DNA from: Quillaja saponaria
Taxonomy: Eukaryota; Streptophyta; Magnoliopsida; Fabales; Quillajaceae
Direction of reading: 5' to 3'
DNA: 64,000 bases
Assembly (NCBI GenBank): GCA_029379385.1
Contig: CM055611.1
Span: 11,726,062 to 11,790,061 of the forward strand
Positions within the stretch are counted from its first letter, which is position 1. Every line of letters starts with the position of its first letter. Below are positions 11,764-22,289 of this stretch, piece after piece. The notes under the pieces are model-generated. The model made no database searches, had not been told where the DNA came from, and saw only the letters and a program-made list of their open reading frames with translations. The translations under genes and the position numbers were made by a program.

Positions 11764-12330
11764 CATGGAATTGGGGCAACTTTCTCCAAAGAACTCAAAC
11801 TGTTCACACTAGCAATTTCATAACAAACACAAACTTAAATTCAAATTCAAACAAAAGAAAAAAAAAAAAAAGTTATTCCTTTCCGATGTAGACTCTTGCA
11901 CTTTAGAACCCCGTGATGATTGGCGTATAATGAAAGCCCAAATTTGACTTGTTTTGAATTAACCGAAGGCTCTATTCGAAAGCGTGGGACTCACACGCTT
12001 CGATTTCTTTCAATTCAGTTTAAGAGATGCTTGGTGCCAACCGCCAAGTAAATACAGGTTGGTTAATTTCTTGGCTTCTTAAAAATATTGTGTAGAGTAT
12101 ATTTTTTACAAATTTATTAATCTTATAGACATGTAAGCTAATTCGAATATCACCTATTAGTTGAAAAGATAAATTTATATGTCAAATAATAGTAATTACA
12201 TGAAGAATCGTTATAATTTTTTATTTTTTGAAGTGAATTATTTATTTCAATCGGACTAAAAATATGAATTAATCAATGTACATAGTAATTTACCTAAAAG
12301 CCATCTAACTACTAAAACAATAAAAGCAAA

Positions 12331-12765
12331 AGTATCCTTAGTTTTCACATTTTTAGTTGTGTCTAGTTAGTCCTTTAATATTATCAATTTTGTCTAATTA
12401 GTCCCAAACGTTATTTTTTATTGAAATAACTAACAAAAAATTGTTGACATGCTTCGTGATGTTTGCTATTGTTTCATTTTTATTTAAATCCAATATCCAT
12501 TTTTGGCATATTGAATTATTTTTTAATTATATCCAACTTTTCCTCTTTGTAGTGTTTCATAATTTGTTGCATAATTATAAAAAAAAAAAAAAATCATTCA
12601 TATGAAAGTTTAAGCAAAGAAAAATTTACTTGAAATTTTAAAACTCAATTTTAACAAAATTCACTTTAAAAGAAAATTGAAAATAAAAGATTGAGACTAG
12701 TTAGACACAATCAACAAAATTGAAGGACCAATTAGACACAATTGAAGATGTGAGGATTAAATTGA
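12331..12765. mobile_element. MITE with long (about 70 bp) terminal inverted repeats
   Basis: The left arm carries TTTTAGTTGTGTCTAGTTAG then TTGTCTAATTAGTCC. The right arm carries the complement: ACTAGTTAGACACAATCAAC then GGACCAATTAGACACAATTG. The arms can fold back on each other over about 70 bases around an A-rich centre (12577-12592). This resembles Mutator-like MITEs, which have long inverted ends. No intact target duplication could be fixed. Confidence 0.7.
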
Positions 12766-13184
12766 AATTTGTCGTAAATTTTAGGTATAAAACAAAAAGA
12801 AAAAAAAAACTTAAAAGTAAAACATACCCAATCAAACAAGACAATGACCCTGCAAACAAAATTTAAAAAATAAATTAGATAACAAAAAGTAAACCACAAG
12901 CAAAACATTACATCAACTAATTATCAGTATTATTACACTAATAATATGGCACGAAATCAAAGTCAACACCAGAAGAAACAATAACAATTCCCCTGGGCTT
13001 TTTTCATTAATTATTTATTCACATTTACTATTTTACTAATGAATGATTAAACAGATGCATCTTTTTTTCAAAATGGTATTATATTACATTACAGCAAAAG
13101 TTTCCTAGAGTAATAATTAATATAATATGTTTGGTATTATTCCATTCTTGTCCTCAATTGGAAGTAAAAGAGTGAAATATCTTT
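12766..13184. other. Upstream spacer of the host gene
   Basis: AT-rich sequence without open frames or recognisable repeats. It is the likely distal promoter of the gene starting at 13544, but I see no element that I would name. Confidence 0.3.
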
Positions 13185-13543
13185 GACCCCCCTCTCTCTT
13201 CTCTCTTTATCTCACCATTTAATGAGATACACCAAATACCCATTAGCCCCCGTACACCACCACAAATGCTCAGTCTTTACATAGAAACTCTCACCCAGAC
13301 ACTTTTTCTCTGTCCCAACAACAAGACAAAGGCTCCCCTTTGAATTCTTCATCAGACCAGTCACACCCACACCCACACCCACAAATGCTTCTACTGCTGT
13401 CCCAGAAAACCACCATAACCACCACTATCACATAATCTAATCAACTACCCTCTGATTAGATATATATATATATATATATATATAATTCAAACACATAAAG
13501 CCCAATTTTAGTAGTGATTTTGATTTATATCTTTTTCAAGTAA
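13185..13543 (+). promoter_or_regulatory. Core promoter and 5' leader of the host gene
   Basis: A pyrimidine-rich patch (CCCCCCTCTCTCTTCTCTCT region, about 13187-13212) resembles the Y-patch of plant core promoters. It is followed by C/A-rich text with repeated CACCCACACCCACA (13361-13382). A (TA)n tract lies at 13461-13484. If transcription starts near the Y-patch, the leader would hold two short upstream frames: 13266-13343 (25 codons) and 13385-13435 (16 codons). These could lower translation of the main frame. The start site cannot be read from the sequence. Confidence 0.4.
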
Positions 13544-14407
13544 ATGAGGTGTAAGAAACACCTTCCCGACCTTAGCAGCACCGTTGGCGTCTGCGCCACT
13601 TGTCTCCGAGAGCGACTCTCTATTATCATTGCTGCTCAGGCCAAAGCCCAACAAGCATATCAGCAAGCTCAGATTGCCAGAGCACTCTCACGCGCCTCCA
13701 CTGTATCAGATGATTCACGGAAATCCGACATTAATCAGCCCCCTCCACTTCTCTTCCCTCGTTCCGTTTCCCCTTATGTCTCTCGGCGAAAATCTGATGA
13801 AGCTACGTGCCAGACCCACAACCGTTTAGATCATCGTTTCTACAGTACTCCTCAGTTGGGTCCCACGTATAGTACAACCGTTGGGAACTCCGCCTATGAC
13901 TCTAATACAACAGGGACTTTCAGGAAGAAGCAGGGAAAATTCTCTATTTTTACCAATTTTTTCCGGTCCAGATCCGAGAAATTCGAATCGGATCCTAGGG
14001 TTTCAGTTCGAGATTTGTACGAACCATCCTCGTCTTCGTCGTCTACCTCCTGGTTCACCGCCCTTTTTTCTAGTCGCCGGAAGAAGAAATCGCCGCTGTT
14101 CTCAACCGACGAGTCCACAATTAAATGCCCGAGGACTAGACGGCAGGCGGATCGCGGAATGTCGCCGGCGGAACCTGTTGAGTTTAATGCAGGTTTGGAT
14201 GGCTACAATCGATCTCCTTCTGGCAATGGGCTCTCATCAGAAACGTCGCCGAAGTGGAGGAAGACTCCATTGGTGCCTCCACCATCGGCACGGCGATCTG
14301 GACGGAACGTGTCGGGGATGGGGTTTTGTTTGAGCCCTCTGGTGAGGAACGAGTCCGAACTGGAACTGGAGCCACAAGAACATGCCGCCGGATTTGACTG
14401 TATCTGA
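13544..14407 (+). CDS. Plant-specific protein with N-terminal Cys/His motif, frameshifted near the C-terminus
   Basis: The only convincing host gene: 287 codons as read, with GC content and codon use unlike the surrounding DNA and no intron needed. Residues 3-20 form C-x2-H-x10-C-x2-C followed by LRERL, as at the N-terminus of OCTOPUS-like (DUF740-type) plant proteins and short relatives; it may bind zinc. Then follow an Ala/Gln-rich helix (about 27-49), a basic-aromatic patch with KFSIFTNFFRSRSEKF (about 131-146), a serine run (about 162-169), a basic cluster RRKKK (about 177-181), and a conserved-looking GMGFCLSPLVR ending at residue 268. After this the frame yields an unrelated tail and stops. 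The next frame continues with family-like sequence to 14504, so one extra base near 14351 has probably shifted the frame. The biochemical role is unknown; membrane-associated signalling in vascular cells is known for OCTOPUS but is not shown here. Confidence 0.85.
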   Translation: MRCKKHLPDLSSTVGVCATCLRERLSIIIAAQAKAQQAYQQAQIARALSRASTVSDDSRKSDINQPPPLLFPRSVSPYVSRRKSDEATCQTHNRLDHRFYSTPQLGPTYSTTVGNSAYDSNTTGTFRKKQGKFSIFTNFFRSRSEKFESDPRVSVRDLYEPSSSSSSTSWFTALFSSRRKKKSPLFSTDESTIKCPRTRRQADRGMSPAEPVEFNAGLDGYNRSPSGNGLSSETSPKWRKTPLVPPPSARRSGRNVSGMGFCLSPLVRNESELELEPQEHAAGFDCI

Positions 14408-14504
14408 CGAGTCGGGGAAACCTCACCTGTCGACGGCAGCTGGGTACTGCGGCAATCGGTCTAGAAAACTTGCAGACTTCGGTAGAGGCAGTCGTAACCG
14501 GTGA
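14352..14504 (+). CDS. Displaced C-terminal part of the same gene (+1 frame)
   Basis: In the frame one base later, the sequence reads SPNWNWSHKNMPPDL, then GKPHLSTAAGYCGNRSRK and LADFGRGSRNR before TGA at 14502-14504. SPN following LVR, and an ending with NRSRKLADFGR, are what I recall from this plant family, so this is the genuine C-terminus. Dropping a single base at about 14351 would join both parts into a frame of 319 residues. It is either a real mutation or an assembly error in the run of similar bases AACGAGTCCGAAC. Reads would decide. Confidence 0.7.
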   Translation, partial: SPNWNWSHKNMPPDLTVSDESGKPHLSTAAGYCGNRSRKLADFGRGSRNR

Positions 14505-15701
14505 TTTTCAAGACCGGATGCATTGACCGCAACGGTAGTATAGTAAAAGTCGTATATTCAATATTACGGTTTTGCCCTGCCATTGCCGCTGCACATCGCC
14601 TCATTTACTTTTCTTTTTATGAAAAACATGATTTTTAATTTTTTTTTTCTTTCTCTTACAAAATTTTATGTACACACTTGTTGAGTACCTCATAGATGAC
14701 TATCTTTTATCGTGTAATTTTGAGTTCAGAATATGACTTTTAAATTGGGGATCTATTTTGAAATTACATTATTGTCCTCGGATATGCAAATAATGTCGGT
14801 CACATCCTTCAGGATTATTTACACTGTTTTAGGGGGTTTGCACCAATCTCAGTTAGCACGGAATAAATCTTGAGTAATTTGTTAAGGTTGGAATCATTTT
14901 ATTTTTAAATGAGAGAATTTTAAGTTTTATTTTTGAACTCATTTACTTATCTCAGTAAATTAGTGGAATTCAATTTTCTAAAAATCAGACTCATAATAAA
15001 TTAATTTTTTATAAATATATTTTATTATAATTTTTTTTAATATTTAAAGAATTGATCTTAAATTAACTATTATTTAACACTTCAACTTGTAACTCATTGT
15101 CCAAATAGGCACTCATCTTATTTTGTTAGTGATTGAGGTAATAAACAGTAAGTGTCGTCATTGAAAAATAAAAACATAACAATTATTTTACATATCATTA
15201 ATTTTTTTTTTCTCTTTCATATATATCATTTAAAATAAAAATTCAGTATTTTCTTAGTTATTTGACATTCTTAACCATAAATTGGTTATTTTACCAAATC
15301 TTACAATAAATATTGAAAACGTCAATGACATGATTTTTTTTTTTCATTTTCTTAATTTTTTCTCTATATTTTTCCAACATTATCGATCATGAGACATAAT
15401 TTTATGAATATGTAGAAAATATATTAACTTTTCCAAGAGATTCTTAAGTTTTTTCTCATAATGGATAAATGACAAAAATATAAATAAATAAAAAGACAAA
15501 AGAAAATAATATGACATGTTAGTTTAATATTTCTCTTATGCATTTAATTAGTGAAATAACTATTCATTGGAAAAAAATATAAATTAAGAAAATAATAATA
15601 GTAATAATCTGTAAAATAAAATTGTTATATCACTATTTTTCTGTAATTATACTCACTAGTTTTTTTAATTGAGTGTCTTAAACAATATAAAAAATAAAAG
15701 A
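14505..15701. other. 3' flank of the host gene and AT-rich spacer
   Basis: No second gene. The first hundred bases should contain the 3' UTR. A canonical AATAAA is not close; an AATAAATC occurs only at about 14863. The rest is AT-rich with short poly-A and poly-T runs. Confidence 0.3.
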
Positions 15702-15894
15702 TTTTTCTAACGGGTGCCTATAAGGTATTTGTTAAGGTGCTAAATATAAAAACTTTTGTATTATTAACTGTAATGGTTGACTATGATTTCAGTGATGTGT
15801 AATAAATAATTTTTTATTTTTGAAATATTTTAAATATTCAAAGCTCATATTTATTATTTCTTAACAAGTGTCTTTTAATATTTATTAGAAAAAA
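15702..15894. mobile_element. MITE family A, copy 2
   Basis: Left end TTTTTCTAACGGGTGCC, right end AACAAGTGTC followed by TTTATTAGAAAAA. These are inverted and match the ends of copy 1 (10692), but the middle has diverged or differs. Length is about 193 bp. Confidence 0.6.
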
Positions 15895-17167
15895 TTCAAT
15901 AATAAATATCTATTCTGAAAATATAATGACATCTGAAATAAGATTCTCAAACGATAATAAATTCTATACTTAATGAGTAGCTGTGTTTGAGTTTCAAAAT
16001 GAATTTACGAGTTCTTAATTCCTTTAAATTTGCAAGTTTCAAGAAAACTTGAATGGAGCTGGAGCCTCCCTAAAAATTCAGCTCATTCCTAACCTCTGCT
16101 CTTTAAATCTCATGTGTGCAATTGCTCTAGCTTGGTAGCACTCCTTGTTATCTACACACATCAATATACTTTTCTTTATTACTTTTTAGTTTTACAAAGC
16201 ATGATTAAATATTGTAATTAATTTACATTAGTAAAAAGTAATTATTGCATTCTGAATCGCAAGAACAGGGAATGTTAATTATAGTAGAGATTTTAAATAC
16301 AATTCATATAATTGCAATTTTAAACTTAGCTTTTTATCTGAGAAATTTCACATTTTTAATTACTTGAACGGAACGCCTTAAATGCATCTTGTAAAGTAAA
16401 CTAATCCCAAAAATTAAATAATCCAAATAATTAAATTTCAACGTTTTATTTCTAGTTAAACAATCTCTTTCTAAATTAACACTAAACAATTAGAAAGATA
16501 ACAAGGAATTAAATTACTTAATATTTAGGCCTTTTAATTTACTTCATTTTTTTCTTGAAATTATTCTATAACAACCTTAGTTAACTCAATATGCAAAAAG
16601 ATTTAATTTATCTTTATAAATAACACTATATATTTAGAAATATAATTAGTAGATTAAATTATTGAATTTTTTTGTTATGTTTTGTATATTTTTTTGTTGT
16701 TGATATTTTCAAATATATATATATATATATATATATAAAACAATGCAGCATACGCTAAAAAACTGCTATGCTCAATAATGTTCATTTTCTTTCAAAATTA
16801 TTCCATAACCTTAACCCAATATGTAAAAAGATTTTATTTAACATTTTTAATTTAATATTAAACAAAACTTAAATTGCTAAGAAATAAAATTAATAAGACA
16901 TATTTATTTCCAACAAAAAAGAACAAGTTTGTATTTTTATTTTCTACAAATTTTATTTTTTTATTTTTTATCTTTTAAGTTATGTAGTTATCATTATTAT
17001 TTTTTTGAAATAGAAAAGTGAACTGATTGTTAACATCTAAATCCTTAATTCAAGAGATTGATGTTGGTAGGATAAAAATTTTATATTTTATATTTTAAAA
17101 TTTAAAGTTTTTGTTAGTTCAATAAATAACTAGTGGCAAATGAGAATAGCAATTAAACTAATTTTAT
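15895..17167. other. AT-rich spacer with (TA)n at 16711-16738
   Basis: No open frame of interest and no clear repeat besides the (TA)n microsatellite. A slightly GC-richer stretch at 16040-16150 has no coding pattern I can support. Confidence 0.3.
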
Positions 17168-17342
17168 ATTTTTAACAAATTTCATAACACTTGTTAAGAT
17201 ATAATAAATATAAATTCTAAAAATTAATTTTTTTTACAATACTAAATTTATATATTAAATAAAACTAAAATTATCATTAATTATCGTAATTAATATTACA
17301 AATTTTAACTTTATGAAATCTTAATAAATATTGTTTATTACC
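17168..17342. mobile_element. MITE family A, copy 3
   Basis: Starts with TTTTTAACAAATTTCATAAC and shares with copy 1 the central text AAATTATCATTAATTATCGT-like and the end CTTAATAAATATTG. Its GC-bearing end motifs are more decayed than in copy 1, suggesting the oldest of the three copies. Confidence 0.55.
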
Positions 17343-18890
17343 GATCAAAAAATCATTGAAAATTGTATTGTGTATTGGGTTGTTGGTGGGTTATAAAAAT
17401 CCAAATTTATTCTCCATCCAACTTATTTAGCTTTTACGTTGTCTTTTTATAGAGGTTTTGAGATTAAAAATTGTCTTGTAACTTCAACAAGAAGCGTGAC
17501 ATACAATTAAATGCTGTGTATGATAAAAGATCATAGGGTGGTTGGCGGCTGGTGCCAGTAATAATATACATCCTTCATCCTTTCTGTTGCTTAACTGGGA
17601 CCACCTGACAAATTGGTGAGCCCACATCCAATACACCTGAGAAATTCTTTATTAACGGCAAGAAAAGAGTGGGTCATATAAAGAAAAGTTTTCGGCCTCT
17701 GTAATTTGAAGTTGGTGTCGTTTCCAAGATAATAGGGTTCCAGTACGGTCAATGTACTTTACCTTTTTTTCTTTCCTGCTCAGTTTTGGCTTTTTCATCT
17801 ATAATTTTCTTTTTCTTTTCTCCTTTTTTTTATTATTAAATTCATTTAGACGTTGCTTTAGAATAAATTTATCATCTGCCAGATGTATTCAAATGACATT
17901 CCCACTCAAATATTTGGAGAAAATAAAAAGAGTAATTCTAATGTGTGAAGTACTGGTAGGAGTTTAGTATTATTTTCAAAGATGCAAATACAGTATTTGA
18001 TATCATATATACCATCATATTCAAAGATAATTAGACAATTTCTAAAAATATAAGCATAGATATTAAAATTTTACAAGTGTATGTATTGCTTATTTTTTAC
18101 TAAAATAAAATAAAAATATTGATTAGGAAAATACAATTGACCAATTAAAATATCGATTAGTTAATTACTTGGTCAATTGAATATAAATTGGAGATAAATT
18201 TCAATTATAATTAGGTATTGAATATTAATTAAAGACAAATCATAATTACTTAATTGATTATCGAATAAAATATATTATACTTTCTGTGATAATTAAATGA
18301 TGTTTGATTACTATTAAATTAATTTTTTTTAATCATTCTTATATCAATGTTAATAACTCTAAATTAGATATGACAATTTACTGGTCTGGTCCGGTTCTGA
18401 TTCATTATTGTCCATGTTCATTATGAATTGAAAAATAATACACATCTTACACACATTACTTATTTGGTATACTCATATTAAGTACATGATATATTTAGTG
18501 TGAATTTAACTAAAATTCAAAATAAAATCTAATTTTGAAACTAAAATAAGTGTGAAACCAGAATCGTATATGATATGACCATTCACACCAAATAAGACTC
18601 GCCCAACTTGGAAAGTTTGATTACTTTTACAATTAATTTATAAGGACGAAATAGCATAATTTAATCTTAAAAATATAAGGATTTAAATTACGTTGATTTA
18701 ATTGTCATTTCAGGATACATAAGTTACAGTTCCAGCATGTTCCATGACACGTGCAAATCAAATAGTGGATACTTGCAACCAATAACGAAAGGCCTTTTGT
18801 CCTTGCCACAGTGTTACTCTTCTATTTGTCCTATCGTCATTAAATTTTACCTTTCATCTTCTTTTTCTTTTCTTTTTTCTTTATGATTTT
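17343..18890. other. AT-rich spacer
   Basis: Contains no supported gene. The short frame at 17752-17967 is T-rich low-complexity sequence. A small cluster of TGGTCTGGTCCGGTTC near 18382 is the only GC-rich point. Confidence 0.3.
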
Positions 18891-19125
18891 ACCATTACTA
18901 CTGATCAATTTTTAATTTGTAGTTCATTTCATTTCGATTCCTTATGCAAATACCAATTTTATTTTATTCGTTTAAAGACACAAAATTTAATCTTATTCTA
19001 TCTTTATTTTGTTTTTGTGATTTTACCATTATTACTCATCAATTTTCAATTTGCCCTTGAGTACTTATACAAATACCAATTTGTTTCTATTCGTTTAAAG
19101 AAACAAAATTAATCTTATTCTAAAT
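18891..19125 (+). repeat. Tandem duplication, unit about 125 bp
   Basis: TTATGATTTTACCATTACTA at 18891 recurs as TTGTGATTTTACCATTATTA at 19016. Both continue with GATCAATTT or CATCAATTTTC, AAATACCAATTT and CGTTTAAAGA-ACAAAATT. Two diverged copies lie head to tail. Confidence 0.65.
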
Positions 19126-19439
19126 ATGTTGCTCTTTTTAAATCCCACATAATATTTTAAAGAACAAAGAAAATAAAAGATGAATACGTATTTTTAATTT
19201 GAAAAATGGGGTGAAAATTGAGGGTATAATGAAGATGATAATATGATACTAATTCAAGGATGGTTCAACATTTAATAATTGATGAAGAAATAATGATAAA
19301 TCTTATTTTTTTAATATAAAAAGTTTAATAATTTTTTTTAAACAATTTTATATAATCAATAAGTTTTAATTTTAATTATTTTTTGTAAAATGATCATGTT
19401 GTATTTCTACATATCATTATTTTTTGATGGATAACCTCA

Positions 19440-20480
19440 TAATATGATTGTAGAGTGCAAAATTGTGATCCAATCATAAAATGCCATGTCACACTTATTT
19501 AGCACTTAAGTGACAATTTTAATGAAAATCATAAAATTTCATGTCATTTATAAATATATACTAGTGGCAAATGAAATCATGCCACATGTTATCTATGACA
19601 TCAAAAATAACAAATCTTGAAGTAAATCAAACACAAAATTGCAGCCAATGAAGTCTTAACACATCGCACTGAACTCTCCAAAATATCAATAAATAAAGAG
19701 CTAATCATTCTTTCATTTTAAGGGAAAAAGGAGGAGAAGAAAAAAGAGCAGTAACTCAAGTCCTAGGACCTTGCATATCTGCAAGTCTTTCAACAAATTC
19801 CTATAAATCTTTAAATAAGCACAAAACCTACAGATTCTAACCAAATTCTCTTTTAACTACAAATCAATCGAGATAAGTTTCACAAGCCCTCGTTCAAAAA
19901 TTCAACATTTGTGATCAAATTCTATGCCCATCAAAGAATCCACAACTTCAATCTAAACAAAAAATCTGAAGAATCAGAGGAGATCGAATTAGATGATATT
20001 TATTTTTATTATAAAAAATAATGAAAATAGAGATTGTATTCTATTCATTGATACATATTAATATAATATTATTTTGTGTAAGTTTCTTGTATTTATTTTA
20101 CAAGTTAATAATTTGTGTTTACAAATTTTGCACGCTCATGTGACATCTCTACCTTTCATCTCTTTCTTTGTCAAAAATCACTTCATCGAAAATCATTGGA
20201 TCTCATGGCTTTAATGAAGAATCAAGCTAACACGAACATCACGGTTGCTGCTAAGTTCACCATCAGATTCATAATTGAGTCCATCAATAACAACTAAAAT
20301 GTTTGTAAGGAATCAATTGCACAAGATAGCTCGGTGGCCTATACCCAACATCTTTTTCCATCAGTTGATGAAGGTAAAAAACAACCTTAATCACTTTGGA
20401 TTTTGTAGACATAAGAAAGGTAGGCAACTCTGTCAACAAGGTTGTGTCGAAACTTATAGATTGATTCCATCTCCATGAGG
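19440..20480 (+). mobile_element. LTR fragment plus start of an internal region, decayed retrotransposon
   Basis: The segment around 19640-19690 looks like an LTR promoter (CAATGAAGTC, then CAATAAATAAAGAGC). From 19795 to 20130 it resembles the fragment at 8180-8545. The end TTTGCACGCTCATGTGACAT (20127-20146) resembles the TTTGGCACGCCCAGTGGGAC junction of Tat-like Ty3/gypsy elements, where LTR meets primer site. A short frame follows from 20204 (MALMKNQANTN) without recognisable Gag motifs. No partner LTR was found, so borders are approximate. Confidence 0.4.
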
Positions 20481-21109
20481 CATTCTATAACTTTGACAGT
20501 CTTCATGGAAGACTCACGAAAGGTAAAACAACACATCATCTTGCATACCCAAAATTCTAGTCAAGTTCTCCTAGTTGATAGGGGCAATGAATAAAGCTTG
20601 TCTGCTGATGAAGCCAAGGTTGTGAAATATCATTGATCCCTATGCAAAAGTACTCATTTGATAAGAGTATAAACTGTCAATTGTTTTTTAAAAAATAAAA
20701 TAAAAATAAACACAAATCAAAACTCTTTTCTATGAGTATAAACTATCAACAAACCAAAAGAAAAATAAATCGAATTTCCTCGCTTGAAAGTAAACTGCCT
20801 CAAACTTTTGAAGTTAATGAAATGCAAACTTCAAGAGGTTCCTCAACATGACATTAAACTACCTTAAATTTTCAAAATTTCCTTTGCATGAAGGAAAACT
20901 ACTTCTAAAAAATACATTTTGTACTACTCCTTGCCTACAAGAGTATAAACTGTGTACAACATGAACTATGTCATAACTTGATCCCTTATTAGGTATGTAG
21001 ATGACTCAAAATATTAGTCTATATTTAGTCTAATTAAAAAATAAAAAAAATAAAAAGGATACTATTGGAAGATTCTTAAGGGCAATCTTAGATATGATCA
21101 AGAATTTGT
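20481..21109. other. Internal remnant with recurring GAGTATAAACT motif
   Basis: The word GAGTATAAACTGTC or close variants (GTAAACTGCC, TTAAACTACC) recurs at 20668, 20736, 20790, 20856 and 20939, suggesting an eroded tandem array upstream of the two clear arrays that follow. No gene is supported. Confidence 0.3.
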
Positions 21110-21424
21110 CTTCTTGGCGGCGACAATCATCAAGATCATTCTATATGAAATCCGAAGATTCCAAATTGTTCAAGAGATTGCTTTTTTCTAGTAGGTGGAA
21201 AAAATCATCTAGGTCATTGTGCTTGAAATTTTAAAAGTTTCAAATTAACCAAGAAATTGCCTTCTTCTATTTGGTGGCGACAATCATTAAGGTCATCGTG
21301 CTTGAAATCTGAAGATTCCAAATCACCTAAGAGATTGCCTTCTTCATACAAGTGACAAAAATCATCGAGGTCATCATGCTTGAAACCCAAAGAGTCCAAA
21401 TCGACCAAGAGATTGCCTTCAAAA
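21110..21424 (-). repeat. 78-bp tandem array readable as a 26-codon repeat on the minus strand
   Basis: Four units with the word GATTGC at 21176, 21255 (as AATTGC), 21333 and 21411, spaced 79, 78 and 78 bases. Because 78 is a multiple of three, the minus-strand frame at 21214-21435 stays open and gives repeats of the type EGNLLVDLDSLGFKHDDLDD. Tandem arrays of this kind occur in untranslated parts of Tat-like retrotransposons. There is no evidence that the frame is translated. Confidence 0.75.
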
Positions 21425-21845
21425 ACATCTAGCATGGATTATGATCATGGCAAGCAATTACGTATATGCGCATATATTTTTATATTCCGCGTATATGCCT
21501 TTAAAAATATTGTTGTTGACTATGATTGTTAAAAATCAATTAAATTTATGCATATATATTTAATATATTATGCTTACATATCTTTAAAAATGTTGGGCAT
21601 TGATTTTGATTACTGCAAGGCAGTTATATATATGTGCATATATTTATATATATTACACATAATTTGTATTCAAAAATATCTGGCATTGATTTTGATGGTT
21701 GAAAGGCAATTATATACATGCACATATATTTATATATATTGCTTATATATGCCTTCAAAAATATTTGATATTGCTTATATATGCCTTCAAAAATATTTGA
21801 TATTGATTCTAATTGTCAAAAGTCATATATGTCTGTAAAAATATT
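21425..21845 (+). repeat. Second tandem array, unit 81-86 bp
   Basis: Units begin with TTCAAAAATAT or TTTAAAAATAT at about 21419, 21500, 21583, 21669 and 21754, with a short 31-bp unit before the copy at 21785. Each holds GATTTTGAT-like text and a GCATATATTTATATAT core. It adjoins the 78-bp array directly, so two unrelated arrays sit head to tail in what was probably one element. Confidence 0.75.
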
Positions 21846-21962
21846 TATATATAATAGATGTGATAAGTGATTTTGTCTCTCTTAGGAAATTCCTCAAAGT
21901 CAAATATTCAAGTAGTTTTAATGCTTCTTATCACACTGTGGCAAAGGTGAACTGTGCCTAGC

Positions 21963-22271
21963 TTAAAATAAAATCTTGGTACAATTGGAAAGTTGGATAT
22001 AATGCTGCAACACCTTTAGGGCATTTTTAGCAAGAACTCTAATTTCATAAACAATCAAGTAAAACGCTTCCAAAGCCCATGCCGAACCCCAATTCCGAAA
22101 CTCCTGTATGAATACACTTGCAGATTTTTCAATGGCATTATCGGCTTCAACCACGCTTTCCTGTTTATATTTCTCTAAACTGAGAGTACTAATCAGACTG
22201 TTTGAACAATCTACTAGCATCCTAGAAGTGGAAGTGGAAGCGTCACGTAAGGTCATCTTATCCTTTGACAA
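21963..22271 (-). pseudogene. Fragment of a THP1-like gene (TREX-2 mRNA export subunit)
   Basis: The minus-strand frame of 102 codons contains EKSASVFIQEFRNWGSAWAL followed by EAFYLIVYEIRVLAKNA (residues 48-84, bases 22020-22130). This closely resembles my memory of plant THP1 (also EER5), a PCI-domain protein that with SAC3 and others forms the TREX-2 complex coupling transcription to mRNA export at nuclear pores. Only this block of a roughly 400-residue protein is present. Sequence before CACTTCTAG|GATG (near 22223 on this strand) and after AAATGCCCTAAAG|GTGTTG (near 22013) could be intron, so the fragment may be one exon with its borders. No other exons were found. It is likely a captured or duplicated gene piece, not an expressed gene. 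Confidence 0.55.
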
Positions 22272-22289
22272 TGGTCTTTTCTTTAATTT

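Noticed and set aside
13584..14333. Other open frames overlapping the host gene (13584-13829, 13881-14333, minus 13894-14118 and 14184-14426)
   Set aside because: They are shadows of the GC-richer coding region; only the frame from 13544 (with its +1 continuation) shows family-like motifs.
17752..17967. 71-codon frame rich in F, L and S that mimics a membrane protein
   Set aside because: Pure T-rich low complexity; no partner gene, splice sites or conserved motif.
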